Positions 17,428-24,761 of a DNA stretch of 64,000 bases are shown piece after piece. Position 1 is the first letter of the stretch. Every line of letters starts with the position of its first letter. The position numbers were made by a program, and so were the translations under genes. Under the pieces are notes generated by a model. The model saw only the letters and a program-made list of their open reading frames with translations. It ran no database searches and had not been told where the DNA came from. This stretch comes from Burkholderia diffusa. GTDB taxonomy: Bacteria > Pseudomonadota > Gammaproteobacteria > Burkholderiales > Burkholderiaceae. The stretch spans positions 1,240,001-1,304,000 of the forward strand of contig NZ_CP013363.1 in the NCBI RefSeq assembly GCF_001718315.1, read 5' to 3'.

Positions 17428-18360
17428 ATGATCGACCGACGCCAGTTCATGACCGTCGCGCTGGCGGCCGCCACCGGCCTCCGGTGGCACGCAGCCGGGG
17501 CCGCCGCCGCGACGGCCGACCTCGATCCTCGCCAGGCCGGCCGGATCCGCGCGTCGCGCGACGATGCGGCGATTCGCGCGGCGAGCCATTATCGCTGGGT
17601 ACGCGACGGGGCCTTCACCGTCGCGATTTCGCCGCACGCGCCGCCGGTGTCGACCTACGCGACCGACGCACGCACCGTCGTCGGGGCCGATCCAGACTAT
17701 GCGCAGCTCGTCGCCGACGCGCTCGGCCGCACGCTGATGCTGGTGCCGATCGCGTGGGCCGACTGGCCCCTCGGGCTCACGTCGGGCAAGTACGATGCCG
17801 TGATCTCGAACGTCGGCGTGACCGAGAAGCGCAAGGAGAAATACGATTTCACGACCTACCGGCTCGGGCTGCACGGCTTCTACGTGCGCACCGCGAGCCC
17901 GATCGCGACGATTGCCGGGCCGAAGGACGTCGCGGGCCTGCGCATCATCACGGGTGCGGGCACGAGCCAGGAGCGCATCCTGCTCGAATGGAGCCGGCGT
18001 AATGTCGCGCAAGGGCTGAAGGCCACCGAGCTGCTCTATTTCGACGACGATGCGGCAGCCCGCGTCGCGCTGCTGTCCGGTCGCGCCGACGCCGAGCTGA
18101 ACCCGAATGCGTCGCTGGCTTACGAGGCCGCGCGCGACGGCCGGATCCGCCGGGTCGGCGTCGTCAACGCGGGCTGGCCGGCGAATGCGGATGTCGCGAT
18201 CGCGACGCGTCGCGGCAGCGGGCTCGCGCCGGCGCTGACGCTCGCGACGAACGCGCTCATCGGCAACGGCCGCTACGGGCAGGCGCTGGCGCGCTGGGGA
18301 TTGCAGAGCGAGGCTATCGCGCACGCGGAGACGAATCCGCCGGGGTTGCCGTCGTTCTGA
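17428..18360 (+). CDS. second ABC transporter binding protein, amino-acid (family 3) type
   Basis: A 310-residue binding protein, paralogous to the one at 12153-13094 and ending NPPGLPSF. It starts [17 protein letters not shown], with a short RR-containing hydrophobic export signal that could be Sec or Tat (the motif RRQFM matches the Tat pattern). Mature regions match SBP_bac_3: [30 protein letters not shown] and [22 protein letters not shown] 17428 has GAGG about 10 bases upstream. It follows the fused transporter by 34 bases and is the last complete gene of the island. Confidence 0.9.
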   Translation: MIDRRQFMTVALAAATGLRWHAAGAAAATADLDPRQAGRIRASRDDAAIRAASHYRWVRDGAFTVAISPHAPPVSTYATDARTVVGADPDYAQLVADALGRTLMLVPIAWADWPLGLTSGKYDAVISNVGVTEKRKEKYDFTTYRLGLHGFYVRTASPIATIAGPKDVAGLRIITGAGTSQERILLEWSRRNVAQGLKATELLYFDDDAAARVALLSGRADAELNPNASLAYEAARDGRIRRVGVVNAGWPANADVAIATRRGSGLAPALTLATNALIGNGRYGQALARWGLQSEAIAHAETNPPGLPSF

Positions 18361-18380
18361 ACCGAGCCGCGCCGCGCGCA

Positions 18381-18728
18381 TGCGCGGACCCGCCCGGCGC
18401 TTTCCTGCGCGGCGGCTTCGGTGTCTGCGACGATCGGCCGGAACGACAAGCCGATGCGCGACGCGTGTCCGAACGGCACAGCGGCGGCCCAAACCCGCGC
18501 GACCCAATCGTGCATCGCGGCGAGCGGCTCGCCCCATGTCATGCAGACGTCCGCGTGCTGCCCGGCCACCGCCAGCGCGGCCGCGGCCTGCGACGAACCG
18601 CCGACATGAATCGGCACGTGCGGCCGCTGCGCCCTCTTCACGAACGGCGACGCAACGCGCAACCGAGAGAACGCGCCGTCGTGATCGACCGGCGCGTCGG
18701 CGAACCCGATGCGTTTGAACACATCAGG
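18381..18728 (-). pseudogene. remnant of an SsuD-like alkanesulfonate monooxygenase
   Basis: About 115 codons on the minus strand align by eye with the interior of SsuD: VDHDGAFSRLRVASPFVKR, then PHVPIHVGGSSQAAAALA and ADVCMTWGEPLAAM, then RIGLSFRPIVADTEAAAQ. The N-terminal 200 or so residues and the C-terminal third are missing. The fragment begins right after, and in the same frame as, the stop of the SsuA-like binding protein, and ends beside the convergent binding-protein gene. There is no start signal. I read it as a deletion derivative of an old ssuA-ssuD operon. It fills the entire gap between its neighbours. Confidence 0.8.
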
Positions 18729-19694
18729 TCACTGCGCCGCGACCGTCTTTTGCGCGGGCGCCGAAAACGCGCCCGCATAAGAGCGGTCGAGCAGCTTCGC
18801 CGTGTCGTACGCGGCCGGAATCACGCCAGCCTTGTGCAGGAAATCGGCGGTGTTCTGCGCATCCTTCGCGGCCTTGTCGTCGACGGGGCCCACGCGCTGG
18901 TGCGCGTTGTCGAGCCAGCGATACGCGACGTCCGGCTCGAGCTTCGCGCGCTTCGCCCACAGGTCGGCATACTCGCGCGGGTGAGCGTCGACCCATTGGC
19001 GGGCGGCCACCACGCGCTTCAGGAAATCGGTGATCTCCGCGCGCCTGGCGGTCGCCGCCTGCTCGTTCGCCGCGACGAAGCTCAACGCGGGCATCAGCCC
19101 CTGCGCGGTCGTCACCGGCCGCGCGCCCTGCCGCAGCGTGAGCGTGCTGACGAAGGGCTCCCACAGCGACACGGCGTCGACCGAGCCGTTCGCAAGCGCG
19201 TTGGTCGCATCGATCGGCATCAGGTACGCGTACTTCACGGAATCCGCGCGCAGGCCGGCATGTTCGAGCGCGCGCAGCACGAGCTGCTGGCTCCATGCGC
19301 CGCGCCAGACAGCGACGGTCTTGCCCTGCAGGTCGGCGACGGTGCGCACCGGCGAGTTCTTCGGCACGAGGATCGCGACGCCGTCGAGGCTCTGCCGCGA
19401 TACCGCGACCACCTTAACCGGCGCGCCGCGCGCGGCCAGCGTGAGCAACGCGGAATCGCCGAGGAAACCGATGTCGATCGCATTGCCGTTCAGGCTTTCG
19501 GCGACGGGCGCGGCGGCCTGGAAGTGCTTCCACTCGATCGTGTAAGGCAAGTCCTTCAGCACGCCGGACGCCTCCATCGACGCCTGGATGTTGAAGTAGT
19601 TCTGTTCACCGACGCGCAGCGTGACGGTGTCTTTCGCGATGCCTGGCTGCGCGGCGAGCGCGAGCAGCAGCGCCGTGACGATTCGGCTCAACAA
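18729..19694 (-). CDS. aliphatic sulfonate/taurine-type ABC binding protein (SsuA-like)
   Basis: A 321-residue periplasmic binding protein of the SsuA/NrtA/TauA family. The mature protein has TLRVGEQNYFNIQASMEASG, the AIDIGFLGDSALL segment, PVKVVAVSRQSLDGVAILVP and GKTVAVWRGAWSQQLVLRALE, which are typical sulfonate-binder motifs. The likely start is TTG 19694 (or TTG 19691) with GGGGAG just upstream, giving signal peptide LSRIVTALLLALAAQPGIA. No ATG is suitably placed. Its partner genes ssuB and ssuC are absent, and downstream only an SsuD remnant survives, so it is an orphan binder that would need a transporter encoded elsewhere. Confidence 0.85.
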   Translation of the reverse strand: MLSRIVTALLLALAAQPGIAKDTVTLRVGEQNYFNIQASMEASGVLKDLPYTIEWKHFQAAAPVAESLNGNAIDIGFLGDSALLTLAARGAPVKVVAVSRQSLDGVAILVPKNSPVRTVADLQGKTVAVWRGAWSQQLVLRALEHAGLRADSVKYAYLMPIDATNALANGSVDAVSLWEPFVSTLTLRQGARPVTTAQGLMPALSFVAANEQAATARRAEITDFLKRVVAARQWVDAHPREYADLWAKRAKLEPDVAYRWLDNAHQRVGPVDDKAAKDAQNTADFLHKAGVIPAAYDTAKLLDRSYAGAFSAPAQKTVAAQ

Positions 19695-19921
19695 CGTGAT
19701 CTCCCCGGAGGTTGGCGGGCGCTCGCGGCGCGGCGCCCTTGGATCCGCTTGCCGCGACAGCCGGCGCACGGATGGAACCGATGAAGATACGGTGATCCGC
19801 GTCGTCAGACAAACGCGATATTCCGCTATGCAAAGATGCAAATGTTTGTTGGAAAACCCGCCACGCAGCCTCGCCATCCACCGCGCGTCACGGGAAGCCG
19901 TTCGAATGATTCCTCGATAGA

Positions 19922-19969
19922 TATTTCGCGCACGAAATAATTCGCGGACTATATTTCGCATACGAAATA
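19922..19969. promoter_or_regulatory. paired MarR-type operators
   Basis: Two near-identical palindromes, TATTTCG-CGCA-CGAAATA (19922-19939) and TATTTCG-CATA-CGAAATA (19952-19969), centred exactly 30 bp (about three helical turns) apart, ending 21 bases before the alpha/beta-hydrolase start. They very probably bind the MarR protein encoded by the second gene of that operon. The AT-rich sequence should overlap the promoter. Confidence 0.75.
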
Positions 19970-19990
19970 ACTTCCCGAATGAGGATGATC

Positions 19991-20908
19991 ATGACATCGG
20001 AACCCGTCGAGTTCTCCGCCGCCGACGGCTACACGCTGCGCGGCACGTTGTGGTCGCCGGACGCGTCGCCGCGTGCGCTGGTGTTGATCCATCCGGCCAC
20101 CGCCGTGCCGGAGCGGCTGTACGCGGGCTTCGCACGCTTCCTGACCGAACGCGGCTTCGCGGCGCTGACGTACAACTATCGCGGTATCGGCGCGTCGCGG
20201 CCCGCGCGGCTGAGCGCGCTGCAAACCCGCATGCGCGACTGGGTCGAACTCGACGTCGGCGCCGCGATCGCTTGGGCGAGGAATGCATACGCGCCGTTGC
20301 CGCTGCTGGCGGTCGGGCACAGCGTCGGCGGCCACGCGATCGGGCTGTCCGCCGGCACCGCGCATCTGTGCGCGGCGGTGATGGTCGCCGCGCACGCGGG
20401 CAGCACGCGCCTGATTTCACGCGCGGGCGAGCGGCTGAAGGTGCGGCTGATCCTGCGCGTGCTCGGCCCGCTCGCGTCAGCGCTGCTCGGCTACGTGCCG
20501 GGCAAGCGGCTCGGGCTCGGCGAGGATCTCCCCGCCGGCGTGTTTCGCGAGTGGAGCCACTGGACCACGCTGCCGCGCTACTTCTTCGACGATCCGACAC
20601 TCGGGGCAGCCGAGCGCTTCTCGAAGCAGCAGTTGCCGATTCTCGCGCTCGGCTTCGATGACGATCCATGGGCGAACCCGCCCGCGATCGACCTGCTGGT
20701 AAGCTACCTGACCCGGGCGGCCGTCGAACGCCGTCAGATCGATCCGAGCACCGCAGGCAGCGGGCCGGTCGGACACATGGGCTTTTTCCGCAGCCGGCCC
20801 GGCACCGTGCTGTGGCCCGCGGTCGCCGACTGGCTCGCGCAGGCGCTCGACGCGCCGCGCGCCGCGGGTCGCCCGTCCCTTTCCATTGCAGCCGGGAACC
20901 GAGCTTGA
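19991..20908 (+). CDS. alpha/beta-hydrolase (serine hydrolase)
   Basis: A 305-residue soluble hydrolase. It shows ALVLIHPAT after the first strands, YNYRGIGAS, and a nucleophile elbow GHSVGG with the catalytic Ser. A late aspartate in GFDDDPWANP and His in GPVGHMGFFR complete a plausible triad. GAGGA sits 5-6 bases before ATG 19991, which excludes an in-frame ATG at 19979. It overlaps the start of the marR gene by 4 bases (TTGA), so both are co-translated and presumably repressed by MarR at the two palindromes upstream. The family is broad (esterase, lipase or acyl hydrolase), so I give no substrate. Confidence 0.87.
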   Translation: MTSEPVEFSAADGYTLRGTLWSPDASPRALVLIHPATAVPERLYAGFARFLTERGFAALTYNYRGIGASRPARLSALQTRMRDWVELDVGAAIAWARNAYAPLPLLAVGHSVGGHAIGLSAGTAHLCAAVMVAAHAGSTRLISRAGERLKVRLILRVLGPLASALLGYVPGKRLGLGEDLPAGVFREWSHWTTLPRYFFDDPTLGAAERFSKQQLPILALGFDDDPWANPPAIDLLVSYLTRAAVERRQIDPSTAGSGPVGHMGFFRSRPGTVLWPAVADWLAQALDAPRAAGRPSLSIAAGNRA

Positions 20909-21336
20909 GCGAAGACCGACGACTGTTTTTCCTGTTGAACATCGGCCAGCGGCGCGTGCAGCGCTGGGTCGACCGCAAGGCCGAGACCGATGCGCGCGCC
21001 AGCGCCGCGCAGGCCGGCGTGCTGTTCTGCCTTGCGAGGCAGGACGGCGCGCTGATCGGCGAAGTCGGTGCGGCGCTGCAGCTGGCGCCGTCCGCGATGA
21101 CGGGGCTGGCCGACCGGATGGCGAAGGCCGGCCTGCTCGCGCGGCACGCCGATTCGGACGACGGGCGAGCAACGCGCCTGTTCCTGACCGACGAGGGTCA
21201 CGCGGCGCTCAAGCGCGCGCGCGTGCTCCTGCGCGAACTGAACGGCAAGCTGTGCGACGGCTTTTCCGACGACGAACTCGACGTCGTCGCGCGCTGGCTG
21301 CACGCGTTGCAGGACCGCTTTCCTGTCGAACGCTGA
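20905..21336 (+). CDS. MarR-family transcriptional regulator
   Basis: A 143-residue winged-helix regulator. The HTH is IGEVGAALQLAPSAMTGLADRMAKAGLL and the wing is HADSDDGRATRLFLTDEGHAAL with the conserved D-x-R-A. The best start is TTG 20905, overlapping the hydrolase stop. The frame is open upstream only because it runs through the hydrolase gene. It probably represses its own operon through the twin palindromes at 19922-19969. The inducing ligand is unknown but is likely linked to the hydrolase substrate. Confidence 0.88.
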   Translation: MSEDRRLFFLLNIGQRRVQRWVDRKAETDARASAAQAGVLFCLARQDGALIGEVGAALQLAPSAMTGLADRMAKAGLLARHADSDDGRATRLFLTDEGHAALKRARVLLRELNGKLCDGFSDDELDVVARWLHALQDRFPVER

Positions 21337-21384
21337 GCGGCCGGCGGTGCGTCGCATCGGCACGATGCGGTGCAATCCACGCGT

Positions 21385-21417
21385 AATCGAAAGCGATTCC
21401 GATTCGCACTTTCGATT
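21385..21417. promoter_or_regulatory. inverted repeat downstream of marR
   Basis: AATCGAAAG-N15-CTTTCGATT, perfect 9-bp arms, 48 bases after the marR stop. It may be a weak terminator or a regulator site. The surrounding gene-free stretch 21337-21804 shows nothing else I can name. Confidence 0.35.
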
Positions 21418-21804
21418 CGGCTTCCGAACTTTCCGGCGGCAAATTTTGCGTTCGTGCGGCACTGCCTCGGCAACGCTTTCCGGCTACGTCCTGTTACAAA
21501 AAATTGCCTGCCGCGCGTCATGCGGATCGCCTACATTGCAATCCACTTCGACGCATTCGTCGTATGCACGGACCTGGCCTTCCCGTTGCGTCCGCATCCC
21601 GGGAAGCACCCGACAAGCATTGAAAATGAAAAGGTGTCTTGACCGACGTGCTGGCGGCATCCAGCACACGCGGATTGCGATGACTCAAGCGGCCTCCTGA
21701 ACGACACCATCCGACACGTGGTGCGGCATCCATTGCCGCCGCGTTCCGGTGCGCGACGTGCCGCCGCCGCGCCATCGCCGCCGCCCGTGAACGAGGAGCA
21801 GTCC

Positions 21805-23265
21805 ATGCGACGCACGATGGTGTCCCACTCACATATCATCCGCCTCACCCGCCTGTCCGCCGCGATCGCCATGTCGATGGCCGCCGCGGCGGCCGCGCAC
21901 GCCGACCCCGTGGCCGTGTCCGGCCCGAGCCCGTTCGCCGCCTGCACCATCGGCGGCCCCGGCACGAACTACGTGAACGCCGAGGTCGAACCGTGGCTGT
22001 CGGTCAATCCGGCGAACCCGACCAACATGATCGGCGTATGGCAGCAGGATCGCTGGTCGAACGGCGGCGCCCACGGGCTCGTCGCCGGCTACACGTTCGA
22101 CGGCGGCGCGACCTGGGCGCGCACGCCGCAACCGTTCAGCGCCTGCGCGCCGGGCGGGCTCAAGTACGAGCGCGCGTCCGATCCGTGGGTGTCGTTCGGC
22201 CCCGACGGCACCGCGTATTCGGTATCGATCTCGTTCAACCAGTCGAACAACAGCAATGCGGTCGCGGCGTCGGTGTCGACCGACGGCGGGCAGACGTGGA
22301 GCAGCCCCGCCGTGCTGATCGCGAACGACGAACCAACGACGCAGTTCTTCAACGACAAGGAATCGGTGACGGCGAATCCGGTGAAGGCCGGCACGGCCTA
22401 CGCGGTGTGGGATCGCCTCGAACTGCCGAACGGCAACCCGTACGCGAACCTGCACACGCAGGCATACCGAGGGCCGACGTTCTTCTCGAAGACGGTCGAC
22501 GGCGGCAAGACGTGGAGCGCCCCGAAGGTGATCGTCAACGTGCCGTCGCGTCAGCAGACGATCGGCAACCAGATCGTCGTCGACCCGAAGACCGGCACGC
22601 TCTACGACTTCTTCGACCTGATCCAGCCGCCGTTCAGCAAGGCAGCCGGCAAGGTCGCGTTCATCAAGTCGACCGACGATGGCGCAACCTGGACGACGCC
22701 GCAGGTAATCGCCGGGCTGCAGACGGTCGGCGTGACCGATCCGAACACCGGCGAGCCGGTACGCACCGGCGACATCATTCCGGAGCCCGCGATCGATCCG
22801 GCATCGGGACAACTGTACGTCGTCTGGCAGGACAGCCGCTTCAACGGCGGCAACTACGACGAGATCGCGCTGTCGACGTCGAAGGATGGCGGCGCGAGCT
22901 GGAGCGCGCCGCTGCAGGTGAACACGCCGACCGGGCGTGCCGCGTTCAATCCGTCGGTGCGCGTCGACAATGCCGGCTCGGTGATGGTCACCCACTATGA
23001 CTTCCGCGACCTGCAGGCCGGCAACACGACGACGCTGCCGACCGGATTCTGGCGCAAGGTCTCGCATGACGGCGGCGCCACGTTCGCGGACGAGCGCCGC
23101 GTCGGCGGCCCGTTCGACATGAAGATCGCGCCATACGCGGAAGGCTTCTTCATCGGCGATTACCAGGGACTCGACGTGCTGCCCTCGTCGTCGTTCCATC
23201 CGTTCTTCGTCCAGACCAACGCGGGCAACCTGACGAACCGCACCGACGTGTTCTTCGCGCCGTGA
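21805..23265 (+). CDS. secreted sialidase-fold (BNR/Asp-box) protein
   Basis: A 486-residue exported beta-propeller protein. ATG 21805 has GAGGAG 6 bases upstream and starts a signal peptide (residues about 1-34, ending AAAHA). The mature part has six Asp-box-type loops with the S/T-x-D-x-G-x-T-W pattern: FDGGATW, STDGGQTW, TVDGGKTW, STDDGATW, SKDGGASW and HDGGATF, which is the signature of sialidase/neuraminidase-like six-bladed propellers. The YRIP/FRIP motif and the catalytic arginine triad of true sialidases are not evident. It may bind or cleave an extracellular glycan or may have no glycosidase activity. It appears monocistronic. Confidence 0.85.
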   Translation: MRRTMVSHSHIIRLTRLSAAIAMSMAAAAAAHADPVAVSGPSPFAACTIGGPGTNYVNAEVEPWLSVNPANPTNMIGVWQQDRWSNGGAHGLVAGYTFDGGATWARTPQPFSACAPGGLKYERASDPWVSFGPDGTAYSVSISFNQSNNSNAVAASVSTDGGQTWSSPAVLIANDEPTTQFFNDKESVTANPVKAGTAYAVWDRLELPNGNPYANLHTQAYRGPTFFSKTVDGGKTWSAPKVIVNVPSRQQTIGNQIVVDPKTGTLYDFFDLIQPPFSKAAGKVAFIKSTDDGATWTTPQVIAGLQTVGVTDPNTGEPVRTGDIIPEPAIDPASGQLYVVWQDSRFNGGNYDEIALSTSKDGGASWSAPLQVNTPTGRAAFNPSVRVDNAGSVMVTHYDFRDLQAGNTTTLPTGFWRKVSHDGGATFADERRVGGPFDMKIAPYAEGFFIGDYQGLDVLPSSSFHPFFVQTNAGNLTNRTDVFFAP

Positions 23266-23281
23266 TGCGCGCTTGAGCGCA

Positions 23282-23316
23282 GCGCTGCCGCGACGCACCG
23301 CGCGTCGCGGCAGCGC
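23282..23316. terminator. bidirectional terminator hairpin
   Basis: Perfect 15-bp stem GCGCTGCCGCGACGC / GCGTCGCGGCAGCGC with a 5-nt loop, between the convergent sialidase-fold and alcohol dehydrogenase genes. No T-tract on either side. Confidence 0.7.
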
Positions 23317-23329
23317 GCCCGAGTGCGCG

Positions 23330-24358
23330 TCAATGCATGTCGGTCAGCACGATGCGGCCGTCGACCTTCCCTTCGCGCAGCCGCGCGAATATGTCGTTGA
23401 TGTTGCCGAGCCGGTCGCGATGGATATGCGCGCGCACCAGCCCGTCCGCCGCGAAATCGAGTGATTCCTGCAGATCGCGACGCGTGCCGACGATCGAACC
23501 GCGCACCGTGATGCCGTTCAGCACGGTCGAGAAGATCGGCAACGGGAAATCGCCGGGCGGCAAGCCGTTGAGCGCCACCGTGCCGCCACGGCGCACCATC
23601 CCCAACGCCTGCGCGAATGCGCTGCGCGACACGGCCGTGACCAGCACGCCATGCGCGCCGCCGATCTCCTTCTGGATGACCTTCGCCGGATCGTCCGCCG
23701 ACGCATCGATCGTCAGTTGCGCGCCAAGCTGGCGAGCGAGTTCGAGCTTGGGCGCTGATACGTCGATCGCCGCGACGTGCAGGCCCATCGCGCGCGCGTA
23801 TTGCACGGCTACGTGGCCCAGCCCGCCGATGCCCGAAATCGCAATCCACTGGCCCGGACGCGTGTCGGTGACGCGGATGCCCTTGTAGACGGTCACACCC
23901 GCGCACAGGATCGGCGCGATCTCGTCGAACGCAACCTGCGCGGGCAGGTGACCAACGTAGTCGGGATCGGCCAGCACGTATTCCGCATAGCTGCCGTTGA
24001 CCGAATAGCCGGTGTTCTGCTGCCCGTGGCAAAGGGTTTCCCAGCCGGTGTGGCAATACTCGCAGTAACCGCATGCCGTGTAGAGCCAGGGCACGCCGAC
24101 GCGATCGCCCTCGCGCACGTGCGTGACGCCCGCGCCAACCGCCGCGACGACGCCCACGCCCTCGTGCCCGGGAATGAACGGCAGCGTCGGCTTCACGGGC
24201 CAGTCGCCGTCGGCTGCATGCAGGTCGGTATGGCAGACGCCCGACGCCTTGATGTTGACGAGGATCTGGCCGGGGCCCGGCGTCGGGACCGGCACTTCCT
24301 CGATGCGCAACGGTTCGCCGAACGCGTGCACCACGGCCGCTTTCATGGTTTGTGTCAT
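23330..24358 (-). CDS. adhP: zinc-dependent alcohol dehydrogenase, AdhP type
   Basis: A 342-residue NAD-dependent medium-chain dehydrogenase interconverting primary alcohols (ethanol) and aldehydes. The catalytic zinc site is GVCHTDLH (Cys about 41) and GHEGVG. The structural zinc loop has [15 protein letters not shown] with four cysteines, and the Rossmann fold has [19 protein letters not shown] lies 6 bases before ATG 24358. About 60 bases upstream is a perfect FNR/Anr box with a -10 element at class-II spacing, so expression is probably induced by low oxygen. This fits a fermentative NADH-disposal role. Confidence 0.93.
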   Translation of the reverse strand: MTQTMKAAVVHAFGEPLRIEEVPVPTPGPGQILVNIKASGVCHTDLHAADGDWPVKPTLPFIPGHEGVGVVAAVGAGVTHVREGDRVGVPWLYTACGYCEYCHTGWETLCHGQQNTGYSVNGSYAEYVLADPDYVGHLPAQVAFDEIAPILCAGVTVYKGIRVTDTRPGQWIAISGIGGLGHVAVQYARAMGLHVAAIDVSAPKLELARQLGAQLTIDASADDPAKVIQKEIGGAHGVLVTAVSRSAFAQALGMVRRGGTVALNGLPPGDFPLPIFSTVLNGITVRGSIVGTRRDLQESLDFAADGLVRAHIHRDRLGNINDIFARLREGKVDGRIVLTDMH

Positions 24359-24389
24359 GCGTCGCTCCTGTCTGTTCGATGACCGGGCC

Positions 24390-24430
24390 AGTATCCGGAC
24401 TCGACACCGGAACGCATTGATACGCATCAA
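24390..24430 (-). promoter_or_regulatory. FNR/Anr-dependent promoter of adhP
   Basis: TTGAT-ACGC-ATCAA (24417-24430) matches the FNR/Anr consensus exactly. On the minus strand a -10-like GATACT occupies 24395-24390. With a start site near 24382 the box centre falls at about -41.5, the class-II activator position. It points toward adhP. Confidence 0.75.
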
Positions 24431-24581
24431 CGGGGCAGGAAACGCGTGCGACAGTCGCGGCTTCGTCGCGAGACGTGCCGTGCATGCCGCTGGTGTCCGG
24501 TTGGCGGCCGCCGCTGCTTTCGCGGCCATTTCAGCCGTGTGTCGGGCACCTTGGGACACCCCGCCGTTTCGCTTGGAATTT

Positions 24582-24604
24582 GAAATGATATAACATATCA
24601 TTTT
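24582..24604. promoter_or_regulatory. Zur-like operator upstream of the TonB receptor
   Basis: Palindrome AAATGATAT-AAC-ATATCATTT with perfect 9-bp arms, within a 23-bp block matching 18 of the 22 defined positions of the proteobacterial Zur consensus GAAATGTTATA-N-TATAACATTTC. It lies in an AT-rich spot about 160 bases before the receptor gene, whose family (ZnuD) is Zur-regulated in Neisseria. Confidence 0.75.
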
Positions 24605-24761
24605 GCGACCTCGCCCACCCGAAGTCGTTCCATCGGGTGGCCGGGGTTCGCCGAGTCATATCCAAACGGGTCACTGCGCGCCATAGACGCAACAATATAT
24701 CGTATCCAGCCATGACCCGCATGACTCGCTTTCCGATCCGACTCCAACCGATGCACCGACC

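Noticed and set aside
14121..17474. Very long antisense open frame (about 1,100 codons) opposite the LLM monooxygenase and ABC transporter genes
   Set aside because: It mirrors the GC-rich codon pattern of the real plus-strand genes, has Arg/Ala/His-rich composition with no domain, and lacks a ribosome binding site.
18729..19961. Longer reading of the SsuA-like gene from an upstream start at 19961
   Set aside because: The extension would cover the divergent promoter and the twin MarR palindromes and lacks a signal peptide. TTG at 19694 with GGGGAG gives a proper one.
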